Source: Macropodus opercularis
Lineage: Eukaryota; Chordata; Actinopteri; Anabantiformes; Osphronemidae
Direction of reading: 5' to 3'
Assembly (NCBI GenBank): GCA_030770545.1
Contig: CM061090.1
Location: 9,813,501 to 9,877,500 of the forward strand
Length of the DNA: 64,000 nt
The position numbers and the translations under genes are program-made. The notes under the pieces were generated by a model. The model was not told the DNA's origin. It saw only the letters and a list, made by a program, of their open reading frames with translations, and made no database searches. Below are positions 1 to 11,513 of this stretch, piece by piece; positions within the stretch are counted from its first letter, which is position 1; each line of letters starts with the position of its first letter.

Positions 1-914
1 GAAGGTTTGATGCAGGCCACAACAAAACATAACACTTTACTTTAATACCGTAAAGGGCTGTGGTTACAGATTTATTCAGATCATTTTAACATCTATATTT
101 TCTATATGATGTCAGCAAATGTCTTGAACTGTCATTTGGCTAAAGTGTGCTTAACATGGAGCCCTTCGGTGTCTGTGACGCCTTCCAGGATGTATTTGTA
201 CAGTAAACAACTTATCCAGTGAGGCATAAAAAGGGTTTGTTGGTAAAACTTTTTTTTTGCATGTGTTGACACAGATATTTTTCATCAACCATACACCTGT
301 CTTTTATATTAGAAATTAAAAATGTGTTGGTTGCTCACGTCGGTCTGTATTTAGGAATCTCAGCAGGCACTTGAGCCAATGTTGTTTATTAGTAGCAAGT
401 AACAAGTTTCTGTCAAGTTGTTTCACATTTTGGTGGCTTCCCTGCTTTGCCTCTAAAAGGTCTTGAACTCAGATGGCATTGAGGTGCTGCCATTACACCC
501 CTGAACTCCTGTTCAAATAAAATGTCAATCCATGGCTTGTTACTGTGGCGTTCTGGTGTAAACATGGCCTGTTATCTGATCCGTAATCAGTCTAAAACCT
601 GTTTAGCCTTGGTCCTGCTTCGTATTTATATTCAACATCCAGGAATTCATGGCGTGTGGTCATTACAGAAGCCTCCTTTGTTCCAGCTGACTTGTTTAAA
701 CTTACTTTGGCAGAGATTAATGACTGTATTCAAAACCATCAGTTCCCATAGATCAGTAGGTGCAGCATACATTTATGCTCTGATTCGTTGCCTGTGCACG
801 AGCCAAGTGTATTAGATTTATCCCCGACAGCTGTGCAGAGTATGTATTTGTGCATGTTTAACTCTTTGCATCCTAAAGCTGTAACCCCTTGGAAATGTTT
901 TTCCGACCTCACAG
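1..914. other. Window start, no supported gene
   Basis: No convincing coding exon, RNA gene or repeat array is seen here. Upstream exons of the PLAC8-like remnant that follows would be expected in this stretch, but I could not find the Cys-rich second exon typical of that family. Confidence 0.5.
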
Positions 915-1063
915 GGAACAATCTGTCTGTGTGTTCGCCCTGCACCTGGTGTCAGATTGCAAGAGAGATCGAACGGAGCGACAACCCCATCGACCTGATG
1001 AAGGCAAACGTCATCACTAGAGTAACAACAAACGTCGTTTCAGAGATGCCTCTTCATCATTAG
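915..1063 (+). pseudogene. PLAC8/cornifelin-like last exon, apparently frameshifted
   Basis: The 3' part encodes CTWCQIAREIE, the hallmark end of the PLAC8 (placenta-specific 8/cornifelin) Cys-rich domain, and closely resembles CSWCQIAREIK in the intact neighbour at 2499-2678. An AG acceptor lies at about 913-914. Just after it, the family-like start G-T-I-C-L is in one frame, while the CTWCQIAREI part is in another, which suggests a small indel. The downstream frame then stays open to a stop at 1061-1063. No partner exons are seen upstream. Probably a decayed tandem copy of the next gene; a sequencing indel or a missed exon structure remains possible. Confidence 0.6.
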
Positions 1064-1626
1064 TGCTGAGATGTGACCAAGTACATAATGGTAAAAATCG
1101 ATAGTGATGATGGTAAGAATGGGTCAACACAGACGTTCCCACCGGTCACTTCCTGGATGTGTATAGTCCAGCCTCCAAGAGAGTCATCACATGGAATCTC
1201 TGCGTGTTCTGTCTATGCAAACTACACATGCAAAAGTCAAACTATGTATTGACGTTTTAAAAACCTTCGGCTCTATAGAACCAAACCTGACTTGAAGCAG
1301 AGGGTTCAGCATCTGGTAAGTGCTCATTGAAATTAAGGTTAAAAGTACGAACGCTGGATTGGATTTTTTTAGCATTTTTAGCGTGTTGCACGATGGCACT
1401 GTGAGAAATACCTGAGAAAACATGACTTAATGCATTGTTGTATTAAATCATTGTACAGCTGTCACCAACAAGTCAAACGTGATTTCAATGAGCTGTATCA
1501 TGACGTGAAACAATTCAAGGAAGGAAAGCTTTTGAAATAACGAGTGTCTCAAGAGCTTTGTTCAGATATTTGGTTTCATAATAATAACAATGTGTGTTTC
1601 TAGGTCTTTGTATTTGAGCAACCAAC
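1064..1626. other. Intergenic/5' region of the PLAC8-like gene
   Basis: No coding exon recognised. An AG at about 1603-1604, shortly before the ATG at 1627, could be the acceptor of a 5'UTR exon, which is common in this family. Confidence 0.35.
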
Positions 1627-2678
1627 ATGGCACAGACCACGTTTGTCAGCAACCTGTCGCCTGTTACTGCGTCTGTGTTGACTGTCCATTCTAATCAGTG
1701 GAGCACCGGCATCTGTGACTGCTGCGATGATATGAGTATCTGTATGTGTTTCCTGCTGTATCTGTTTTACATGCACAAGTTGCAGACACAGCCAGAACAT
1801 GCAAATACTAGAAAAGTGACATTTAAGACTTGACAGAGCCATGAAAGTTTCAAACATACAATAGCTGGAGTCGAACTCTAATGTCTAAACTGAAGCATTT
1901 TAGTTTACACACACACACACAGAGCACTGGATTTAGTCAAAACTGGAGCTTTAACAGCTGAGTGTAGGAGCCAGCACTGAGAAAAGCTCAGCATAGAGCC
2001 GACGTCTCCCACTCTACACCCACGCTGTGAACCTCTGCTTCAGTTTAAAGCAGACTGAGCTCAGCCTCAGTAAAATGTAGTCAACACTCGCAGTGAATCA
2101 ACAGCAAAGTCACGTATTTCATTGGTATCACTTTTGTTTTTGTATGTCATTCGGATGCTGAGTAAAAACACAAGTTGATATTTGAATAAATGCCGGGAGC
2201 TGTGGTCGCGTGATAAGACCTGTTATTGCATCCAACCTGCCTGAACCTCGTTCCAGGTTGCTTTGCCTGCTGGTGCTGCCCTTGCTTTGCCTGCACCACG
2301 GCCTCTGACTTCGGAGAGTGTTTCTGTCTCCCCATGCTGGACATGTGCAACCCAACATGCGTCCCGGCTATTTCCATGGCCATGAGAGTTGCAGCGCGTA
2401 ACCGCTACGGCATCCAGGTCAGTTAAAATGCACATAACTAAGTGTTTAACGTCTCTGATTCGTGTCTTTTGAGTTCTTTCTGTTTCTTGTCTGTGCAGGG
2501 GGACATGGTAGGTGACTGCACATACGTCGCTTTCTGTAACTTGTGCTCCTGGTGCCAGATAGCCAGAGAGATCAAGAGACGCAAATCCCCCACACATGTT
2601 ATCACTGCCCAGCCGGTGCTTGTAGGCGGTCCACAATACATGGTGTCCAGCCAGCCTGGGGTTGTGGCCATTCAGTAA
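1627..2678 (+). CDS. plac8-like: PLAC8-like / cornifelin-like Cys-rich protein (3 coding exons)
   Basis: Model: 1627-1741, 2257-2417, 2499-2678 (151 aa); phases join cleanly and the junctions are GT-AG. The protein has a short Thr/Ser-rich N-terminus, then WSTGICDCCDD, a Cys-rich core CCFACWCCPC and FGECFCLP, then PAISMAMRVAARNRYGIQ, GDMVGDCTYVAFCNLCSWCQIAREI, and a Pro/Val/Gln-rich C-terminus. This order is diagnostic of the PLAC8 domain (PLAC8, cornifelin, fish ponzr genes; plant FW2.2/PCR relatives). Members are small, often membrane-associated Cys-rich proteins whose biochemical role varies; no reaction can be assigned. The Cys-block pattern is intact, unlike the broken exon about 1.5 kb upstream, so this is likely the surviving member of a tandem pair. 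Family assignment is secure; the orthologue name is not. Confidence 0.9.
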
Positions 2679-5600
2679 GTAGCTGCAGCCACCAGCTGCT
2701 AGCGAGCCTGGCCTGCACGGTCACGTCACTTTAGGTCTTTCTCATCCTGGCACTATTGAGTTACATTTATTTACAGTGTATATCGGCTTTTAGCATTTGG
2801 ATATTGTGCAGTTTAGAAGTAATCACGCGCATCCAGCCCAGGATTATCGTAATGATTGACAGATTTGGTTTTGCTTTTAGAATCAGATGTCATCACAGCC
2901 TGCTGAACATGTCCTGCAGTTTAGCCCATGTTCACCATATGTTACAGTGGTATTTGTCTTTCTCTTGTGAAATGTTCTGATCTGTGTTAAAAGAGTGTGT
3001 GGGAATCTCAGAAATAGCTCTGATATCCTGATCTGAGAAAGGACTATGTTTAGCTCTTCAAACTCTGGACTGTTCCTACAATAGTCATCAGAAAAACAAA
3101 CAGTTTCCTGGTTATTTAGGCTCCTATTGACCAAACCTTGTTCATCTTATTAGGTCCACACTTGCAGTGCAATGCAATACAACAGCTCTGCCATTATTTC
3201 TACTATTGCCTTGTTAAAATGTTTTTCACTTGAAGCTGACAGAAAGGTGATAATCGTTCTGGAAATGGTTTGGCATCTCATTTAAAAAAATATGGTGCAG
3301 TTCATGTTTAGAAGTTACTAAAAGTACTAAACATTTAGCATTTTGTACATTTTGAATTGATCAAGTGCAAATTCATGAAATCTGTGAATACAGTTTTATG
3401 ATTTAAATCGAAGCGGTTGCTTAATGGCAGGTCCGTCTGTGAATCTGCTCTCACTGCTGTGGTTCACCTGTATAACATACACAGTTCTGCTCTCAGTTTG
3501 CTCAGGACTTGATGGATTCTACTGCTTTATGACATATATTCAATAAAATCTATGAAAGATCGTTTGGTCTGATGACAATGTGCAAAACAAAAGTGTGTAT
3601 TGACGCAAACACAAAAACATTTAGTGCAAACATGTGTCATTGCTGGACAGTGAGAAGCAGGTTTTACCCCAAATGAAACTGATACTTTTGAACACAGGAC
3701 TGAATCACAGGTGTAGATACCCACAGAGGGCAGATGTGCAAATGTTTTACATGTTAACTTTATCTTTGCGTCTCTTTTCTGCTGTGACCTCAGGCTGATT
3801 GTTGTTTCCTGGACCAGGTTTCTATACCTGAGTCAAAGCAGAACATAGCAGAGGAAGAGTGCAGTCTGCTGATATGACTGCTGCTTTTATTGTAATTCTC
3901 AGTGTTGTGGGACCTTGCCGCTTCCTCCGTCCCTTTATTCCCTGCCACTCCCGTTTTCCTGAATGAGTCCCAGTTTGGATCTTTCTCCTGTTCTTGCTAA
4001 AAAGATCTGACTCATTAATAAGCTTGGGCTGATATGAGGTGCTCACTTATATGTAATCTGTCAGAAATGTAAAAAGGTGGTCTAAAGACAAAAAAGTAGA
4101 ACTGTGTCACTAGGAAGAGTCCAGTGGTCAGTCCTTGTGGTATCTCTAACAAAGAAACTACCGGTACCTATAAAAAATGTTTTTTCTGGGAATCTGAGAG
4201 GAAGAATCTGAATATGCAAGGGAAAGGTCTGGATGCACAGAGTGAAGAGGTTGTAATGTCTGCACTTTGGCAGAGATCAGGAGAATGACACAAACTGCAC
4301 ATGAGCATTTACCCAGAGCCTCTCGCAGATAACAGGACGTGTAATCTACTGAGTGTAGTTGCACAGCAGCACCTACAGGGACCAAGCTGTTACAGAGATG
4401 ACGTGTCAGTGTCTCATGGAAACAAAACATTAACATTTTTAACACCCAGTTTACCAGCAGCTGCTTTGAACTGCAAAACATGCACATGTTTAATAATCCT
4501 CATCTTTCTGATGAATTTTCTTTTTGATCCTTTTTTGTTGTTCCCCGTGTCTCCAGTAGATGTCGTCTCGATTGATTTATTCACTAAGACTGGTCAATTC
4601 CTACCTCAAGCATATGATGAAACATTTTGTAACATATAACAAACTTTACAAAGGTGAAGAGGCACGGTGGAAAAATGTGGTTGAACAAAATGCCTTTCAG
4701 CAAATGTATGATCCAACATTATTGGGGTTTTCCACGTGGGTTCGTGGGTTTTTGAGGTCAGAGGTCACAGAATTAGCCTACGTAGCATTAGTTCTTGGAA
4801 AATGGCATGAACACCTAATCAGGCCCTTTAGTAGCTGCGGCTGAGAGTAATTCCATGCTAATCACACGGACTGGCCCCAGTCAACAGAGAAATGAAGTCT
4901 GTGGGGGACGTGGGGTCGAAAGCAATAGTTGTATTTTAACCTGCTTAACAGATCGGTAGAAGGGCAGGGTGGAGAGGTGGGGGTGGGGGTGGGGTCCCTC
5001 TGGTGACTCGTGCTGTTATTCTAATCACCAACGCTGGCTTTATACTCCCTGTGTGACCTTGCTGCTTCCTTCTTCCCCATTTCCCTGCCACTCCTGTCTC
5101 CCAAACTGTATCCCGTGGCTCTAGTTTGTTCTGTTTTCAGACTTTCTGTTATAACTGTGTATTTTACACAATCGACCTCATCAGTTAACGTCTTGTTGAG
5201 TTCATATTATTTTGTGGTAATACTGTTTGTGTCCAAATCTGTTTCAAGATTAAAACTGTGATTACAAATACCCTCAGTGTACACCACACCACTGCTGTTT
5301 GCGTAACACGTTAACCCTTGGCATTTAAGCCTTTGTGAGTTACCTCTTCTCCACATACTGGACCTTGACCAGGGAAAACAGGACCTACTGCATGTGTGTA
5401 AAAGTTAAGGCGTGTGAAAGTGCTGATGCCATCTCACATCCTGGCTCACTCAGGACCCGAGGCTCTAACCAAACGTCTGGATTTGGACATAACTAGAACC
5501 AGGTATGGAATTTAATTACCTTAAAAGGGATTATTACAATAAAAGTTAGAGGTGTGTTCTCTATTTTCATCCTAGAACTAGACACTATTGAGAAGGAGAC

Positions 5601-5935
5601 AGGTGAGGATCAGTATTGCTATTTGAAAAGAAATATGCTATACAATATTTCCCAGACTTTGTAGATGAACATCCACTATGGAGCCACATAATCTTTTCAT
5701 GTATGCTGTAGTAGCACCGTCAGCTGTAGAACGCATTCATACCTCACTCTTTAGTTTTTTTTTATTGTGTTGTGTTTTTTCATCAGTATAGAGATACAAA
5801 CCTATAATTTAAAAACAGTTGTGTTACATTTTAGTAATTATTAAGCCTCCTAATGTCTTATATAAGTAAAGTAAATAAATAAAGTAAATACATTTTAGAT
5901 TTTTAAGTAAGTTCTGTCCGTCCTTCTTTCTTCCA
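2679..5935. other. Long non-coding stretch between PLAC8-like gene and UGT
   Basis: Only short unsupported ORFs. Two loosely similar segments (about 3885-3975 and 5025-5130, both with 'accttgc.gcttcc' and 'ccctgccactcc') look like copies of a degenerate dispersed repeat. A G-rich tract lies at about 4975-4995. A 5'UTR exon of the UGT probably lies here, because an AG acceptor directly precedes its coding exon. Confidence 0.45.
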
Positions 5936-5939
5936 GGAA

Positions 5940-7523
5940 ATGTCCAGGTGCATCTCTATATTCCTGGCAGGAGTCTTCCTGTCGCTCGCCTCCACTCTTT
6001 GCAGTGGTAGCAGGATTCTGGTTGTTCCTGTTGATGGCAGCCACTGGATCAATATGGAGGTGATCCTCCGAGAGCTGCATTCCAGAGGCCACGACATCAC
6101 TGTCCTGCACTCTCCCAAGAGCTTGTACATCTCTAGTAACTCCTCCATGTACACTTATATTAAAGCGCCTATGATGGAGGATGAGTCAGATCCGTACTCC
6201 TTCATTAAAATGATACGAGATGTAATGGAATGTCGCAAGTCGCTCACGTTCATGCGAACCCTACGGCAGCAGCACATGCTCATGTCGCTGATTGTCCGCG
6301 GCCATGAGATGCTTGCAGGAGCTGTTGCTAAAATGTTGGATGATTCTGATTTCATGAAGAAGCTGCAGGACGCTAAGTTTGACTTGATGCTAACTGACCC
6401 TGCTCTGACGGTAGGAGTTCTTCTTGGAAGTTACCTTAAGCTGCCGATGGTTTTCAACGTGCGCTGGGCGAACACGGGTGAAGGTCATTTAACCATAGCT
6501 CCATCTCCTACGTCCTATGTCCCTGTACCAGGAAGTGAACTTCACGACCAGATGGGTTTTCTGGAAAGGACCAAGAACATGCTGCATAACCTCCACAGTG
6601 TTGTTGTGCAGCACCTCCTTATTAACCCCAAGTACTCTGATCTCTTCCAGAAACACTTCCCTCCTGGAACCGACCTCTTGTCTTTGGAGAATGCAGCTGA
6701 CATTTGGCTGTTTAGAGCTGATTTTGTCTTTGAGTTCCCTCGGCCCACCATGCCCAACGTGGTTTACGTAGGAGGGTTCCAGTGCAAAAACGCCGGACCC
6801 CTTTCTGCTGAGCTGGAGGCCTTCGTGCAGAGCTCAGGAGGCCACGGGGTAGTGGTCATGTCTCTGGGGTCATTCGTGTCAGCTTTGACTCCAGAGGTCA
6901 CAGAGGCCATCGCTGCTGCTTTTGCTGAGCTCCCTCAGAAGGTGATCTGGAGGTATATTGGTGAAAAGCCTTCCTCCCTGGGAAACAACACGTTGCTGGT
7001 GAACTGGCTGCCTCAGAAGGACCTGCTGGGACACCCTAAGACTCGTGCCTTTGTAGCTCATGGAGGGACCAACGGCATGTACGAGGCTGTGTACCACGGT
7101 GTTCCTGTCCTGGGCCTGCCCCTCCTGTTTGACCAGTTTGACAACTTGCTCCGACTGCAGGTACGCGGGGCCGCTCGAGTGGTGGAGGCCACATCGCTCA
7201 CAAAAGAAGACTTCCTGGAGGCTTTGAGAGACGTCCTGGAGAACCCCTCGTATCGTAAGAACATACGGCGTCTGTCTGAGCTACACCGTGACCAGCCCCT
7301 GTCTCCTATGGACACCGCCATCTTTTGGATTGAGTACGTCATCAGGAACAGAGGGGCAGCTCATCTGCAGTCAGCAGGCTTTAGACTGCCCTGGTACTCC
7401 TACCTCTGTCTGGACGTGGCTGCTTTCATCGTGACCATCACTGGAGCCACTGTCTGGGCCTTAGTCTTTTCCTGCAGGATTGTCTTCTGCCATATGTTCA
7501 GGAGAAAGATGAAGGCAGATTAA
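5940..7523 (+). CDS. ugt5-like: UDP-glucuronosyltransferase, UGT5-type, single coding exon
   Basis: A 527-aa ORF of normal UGT length. Residues 1-22 form a signal peptide. The variable N-terminal aglycone half begins RILVVPVDGSHWINM, with the family's catalytic-type His in the SHW segment. The UDP-sugar half carries the UGT signature WLPQKDLLGHPKTRAFVAHG, continuing GGTNGMYEAVYHGVPVLGLP and DQFDN. A C-terminal transmembrane helix (about 491-515) is followed by a short basic tail ending KMKAD, a KxKxx ER-retrieval motif. It should conjugate glucuronic acid to lipophilic substrates in the ER lumen; the substrate is unknown. The whole reading frame lies in one exon, as in the fish UGT5 group, whereas UGT1/UGT2 genes are multi-exon. 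A cttccag acceptor just before the ATG implies an upstream 5'UTR exon. Nothing is missing or broken. Confidence 0.95.
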   Translation: MSRCISIFLAGVFLSLASTLCSGSRILVVPVDGSHWINMEVILRELHSRGHDITVLHSPKSLYISSNSSMYTYIKAPMMEDESDPYSFIKMIRDVMECRKSLTFMRTLRQQHMLMSLIVRGHEMLAGAVAKMLDDSDFMKKLQDAKFDLMLTDPALTVGVLLGSYLKLPMVFNVRWANTGEGHLTIAPSPTSYVPVPGSELHDQMGFLERTKNMLHNLHSVVVQHLLINPKYSDLFQKHFPPGTDLLSLENAADIWLFRADFVFEFPRPTMPNVVYVGGFQCKNAGPLSAELEAFVQSSGGHGVVVMSLGSFVSALTPEVTEAIAAAFAELPQKVIWRYIGEKPSSLGNNTLLVNWLPQKDLLGHPKTRAFVAHGGTNGMYEAVYHGVPVLGLPLLFDQFDNLLRLQVRGAARVVEATSLTKEDFLEALRDVLENPSYRKNIRRLSELHRDQPLSPMDTAIFWIEYVIRNRGAAHLQSAGFRLPWYSYLCLDVAAFIVTITGATVWALVFSCRIVFCHMFRRKMKAD

Positions 7524-7544
7524 CATTCTGTATGCAGCCACAAA

Positions 7545-7563
7545 TATTCTCTCTCTCTCTCTA

Positions 7564-7597
<34 letters not shown>

Positions 7598-7640
7598 CAT
7601 ATACAGCATATGTATATATGTAAAATAAATATATAGTTCT
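7545..7640. repeat. (CT)n-(TA)n microsatellite in the UGT 3' region
   Basis: Pure CT repeat runs into TA repeats just after the UGT stop codon. AATAAA hexamers at about 7624 and 7690 are plausible polyadenylation signals for the UGT. Confidence 0.85.
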
Positions 7641-9150
7641 TTTACAATTATATACACATTTCCGTGTCATACTTTGATCTTTTAGAGGAATAAATGTTTA
7701 TAAGATGTTTGTGTTAGATGCATGTTTTGCTTCATACTTATTTAATTATATAACTATAGAAGCTTCTTGTTTACTATACATGGATGTCGTCTAAAGACAA
7801 AGAAGAAACACACGGACAAACCTTCACCCTCACACCTTCAGGTACTTTGGAGCCTCCATTTACAGTACCTCACTGCATATACAGCTAGTGATGGCAATTT
7901 CAGTTCAGCCCAGAGTTTCTATATTATGCAGACAAGCATTTGTTCTATGTGGGCTACATATACATTTTATGCTAAGGTCTGGAAAGCAAATGCGCTGCTA
8001 GTAATCTCTTAGGGGACTGACTGCTAACTATTATTAGATTAATCAATAAATTACTGATTGCTGAAATTTAAAGAAAAACTAAGAGTTTGCTTAGACCCTC
8101 CTCCCTTTGAAACCATGTGGTAGAAACTCTGGCCCACACCCATTGTCTAGATGTACCCATTCTTCAACCTAACAATTTGAATTGTGCCTCGTGTTTTTCT
8201 CCTAGTAGTGCCAGAAACACGTTCACCCTGGGGAGATCAGCATGTCAGCTGTGGTCAAGTATTAATGAAGTCAGCTTTTTTCAACGTTTTTATTATTATC
8301 AACAACGTCTTTCTTTCCTCTTCCTACTTTTTATGCATTTAATTTTATACTGCGTGTCAACTCTCTCGTTTGAGCTCCTAGTAACGTCAGGTTCTTCCGG
8401 CACTAAACCCACCCGGTGGATTACATGTGTCAGTGGACTGAGGTCAGGGTGGGAAAAATATAAAGCTGCACATGACTGGTGTATACTGTACATATGTAAA
8501 TACACTGGATACATTCAACGAAAAATTAAAGCTTAACATATACTATACAGTCGAAACAACATCTGAATGTGTTAAAAAGCCTGTTTAAACACAGACGGGT
8601 TCATACGTTCAGTGGCGTCTAGCCAACCTCACAGGCCCAGTCCACCTCCGTCATCCTGTCGACTACTGGTCAGAGGGTGACAGCAGTGAAAGAGAGAGTA
8701 TATGTTTTTGTTCTGGGGCTGAAAGGCGTTCTCCTGCCTCAGGATGTTGCCTTTTAAGCTGGAGAAGTGGGTTTCCTGTGGAGGAAGCGATTACTGAATA
8801 GACAAGACTTGGTTGAGACACTGTGTTCCCACATTTACTGAGTACAGGTCGTGAGATGCAGAGCGAGAGCAGAGCAGTCAGCCTTACAGCCTTGAGAGGT
8901 GAGTTGATTGTCCCGCTTTGTGTTTAATGGATTAATTCCTCATGCACCACATTATTATTATTATTATTTATAATTATTTAGTTTATCTGTGCTTCAGGTG
9001 TGCGATGGCTCCTGGATAGTTTATCCCAAGCAGAGGAGTCAGACCGAACTGGGGCAGATGGGTACTCCTCCAGCTCATCGTCCTACAGGTGTCCATCATC
9101 TTCCAACTGAGGTCACCTCTAGCTTTCCACGTCAGGTGTTCGACAGCGAC
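7641..9150. other. Intergenic and 5' leader of the GPCR
   Basis: No gene recognised up to about 8850. Around 8857-8902 an ATG-containing exon-like segment ends in a consensus donor (gag|gtgagt), and an acceptor (gcttcag) lies at about 8998. Joined, the frame stops before the receptor start, so it is more likely a 5'UTR with an upstream ORF. An (ATT)n run sits at about 8953-8970. Confidence 0.4.
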
Positions 9151-10430
9151 ATGTCCAATGACAGCTGCAATTTGCCCTTAAACACAGACACGTTTGGCCT
9201 GACGTGTATCTATGGCCTGATCTTCTCTTTGGGTCTCCCCAGTAACCTGCTGTCTCTCTGGGGACTGTACCAACTAGGTCGCTCCGGTGGGGGAGGCTGC
9301 CAGTTGGTCTACATCCTCAACCTACTGCTCTCAGACCTCCTCCAGCTGCTCACCCTTCCACTGTGGATTATTTACCTCCAGGGTGAGCACCACTGGCCCT
9401 ACGGTCAGTTGACCTGTGAGCTGGTGGGTTATGTGTTTTACGTAAACGTCTACGCTAGCGTCATGTTCCTGTGTTTGATTGCACTTGACCGCTGTCTGGC
9501 CATCGTGTACCCACTGAGCAGCCGCAGGGTTCGGACTGTCAGGGTGGCGGCAATGTCTGGCGTAGCAGTGTGGACGCTCACCTTTCTCTTCTGCCTGAGT
9601 GGACTGCTGCCATCGGTGTTTGTGTCTGACAGACTGCTGTGTCTGGAGCAGTACCCCGTCAGTCCTAAATACGCTCACTTCAAGATCACCACCGTGGCCC
9701 TCGGTTTCCTGTTGCCCTGTGCCATCCTAGGGTGAGTTCACTCCTTTATCATTGCGGTTGCATCCTACATGTTTAGCTCAAACCTGCTCAAGCTTTGTGG
9801 CCAAACGAATCAATAACTTCAACTGTGTGTCATCTGAAAAGATGCAGTACGAGTAAATGCGCAGCATCAGAAAAGTCCCTGTTACGCTGAACTACTTTTT
9901 CACAGTTCTGTACTGTAGATCTAACAAACCTCACATCCTTTAGCACATTCTGTCATTTTGTATAGACTCATCCTTCTCTGTTTTGTCTCAGCTATACCTC
10001 AGCGCACATTGGGGTGACACTCCGACGATCTCCTTCCCTTTCTGACCACGAACGCCACAAAATCGTTGGCATCCTGGTCATTATCACCATCAACTTCATT
10101 GTTGTGTTCGGGCCCTACCACCTCATTGGAGGATACAGGTTTGTGTCCTTGCTGCTAACTGACGAGCCCTGTGGACTGGAGCGCTCCATCTTCCTCGCCT
10201 ATCGGCTCTGCTACGGTCTGACCAGCCTCAACACCCTGCTGGATCCTCTCTTCTACATCTTCCTGTGCCCGGACGCACGGCTAAAGCTGCAAAAATCCCT
10301 GCTGTGTTTGGGGAGAAGACAAAACACAACCAAAAAACTCACACTCAGTAGCAGAGCTCACACAGACACACAAATGGAAAGTGCAACTGGACACGACAAC
10401 TGTTTAGCAATTCAACATGCATTGACTTAA
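9151..10430 (+). CDS. gpr132-like: Class A GPCR, proton-sensing/G2A group (GPR132-like), two exons
   Basis: Model: 9151-9731 and 9992-10430 (339 aa); the split Gly codon is restored and the junction is GT-AG. A short N-terminus with N-glycosylation site NDS precedes seven hydrophobic segments. LNLLLSDLLQLLTLPLWIIY is typical TM2. EHHWPYGQLTC before TM3 resembles the GPR4/GPR65/GPR68/GPR132 group, with extracellular His residues. The DRY box reads DRC; TM6 carries FGPYH; TM7 ends DPLFYIF, in place of NPxxY. GPR4-group members sense acid or lysolipids through G proteins; GPR132 (G2A) acts in leukocytes. The start at 9151 was chosen because it gives a normal GPCR N-terminus; in-frame ATGs at 9058 and 8989 would add an unlikely leader. 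A P2Y-like or other lipid receptor cannot be excluded. The neighbour is a second leukocyte-type GPCR in tail-to-tail orientation. Confidence 0.85.
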
Positions 10431-11513
10431 GTCAAGGCAACTGTACCACCCAGTGGAAACTCATGTGTACTGTTTGTGTGTCCTGCTGCTAACATTGTGT
10501 TCCCACTGAGCAGTCGCAGGGTGGCTGTCAGGGTGAGTTTTCACATCATGTGGTGTTTCATACATGATGCTGTAATAATGAGCAAAGTCCTTGTTGTGTA
10601 TTAAAATTTAACTCAGTAAGATATACAACCAATAGAAGTAATGACTGACATTTATTCATATATGTTTATCTTACACGTAAAAAAGAATCGTTGACAAAAT
10701 GTTTTGTTAAAAACAGTTCAAATTCAGTTTTAGTATATGTTTACTTTAAGTAATTTTCTCAACTGTTGCTGTGAATAGCTGTCAGCCACAAGCGTCAGTG
10801 TGACTTTCTAAGTGCAAAACAAGTGTGATACAGCCACACCAAGGTGCTATTCTTTGTTTATTCATGTTCAATATTACAACAATATACACATTACATGAAA
10901 CAATGGTAATAATATATATGTAGAACTTAAAATCATGTTTTGCATGTACAACAAGCAAATATGTAAAAATTTAGCAAGTGAACTCAAAGTGCTGCTGATA
11001 AGATCAAGTTAAAGATGCGACTAACACTTACTTACAGAACACGGTGTGTCGGAAAAGAAGAACAACATTTGCATACCCAAATCATGCATGCTAGTTGTTG
11101 CAGACTTTCAAGGCATAGAACATTTTCATTGTTTGTTCCTGTGCAGGTTAAAGATTTATAAAACTGCGCTGTCACTGTTTTTGCATATTCTGAAACTACA
11201 ACCGTTGATAAAAGTCTGCAGGTTTAGAGATTACCACAAGTGAAATTACCACGAAGTCAAGGCCTACCAGGAATAGACGGGTTATTCTGAGTGAAGCATG
11301 TGATGACTGTTGACACGTCTTTGTATGATAATTGAGTTTCTATGACTTAATGAGCGGTAGAGAGTAGTACAGAGAGGTACAACCTGACATGTACTAAATG
11401 TGATGCAACAGCAAACTCATACTGGAGCCTATAAGGATACACAAGCGCTGTGTGTGTATGATAAGCGGTTTAAAGGTCTGTCTTCTGAACAGTCTAGCTG
11501 TGTTTGACTTTGC
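10431..11513. other. Intergenic, with a small duplicated GPCR fragment
   Basis: About 40 bp at 10497-10536 repeat the receptor's own second-intracellular-loop sequence (compare 9507-9546: 'ccactgagcag.cgcagggt'), with small changes. No ORF is attached to it. The remainder is AT-rich with no recognised gene. Confidence 0.6.

Noticed and set aside
4301..4844. ORFs of about 100 aa between PLAC8-like gene and UGT
   Set aside because: No family resemblance, no codon or splice support.
8857..8902. An extra N-terminal coding exon of the GPR132-like gene
   Set aside because: Joined to the acceptor near 8998 the frame stops before the receptor start; best read as 5'UTR.
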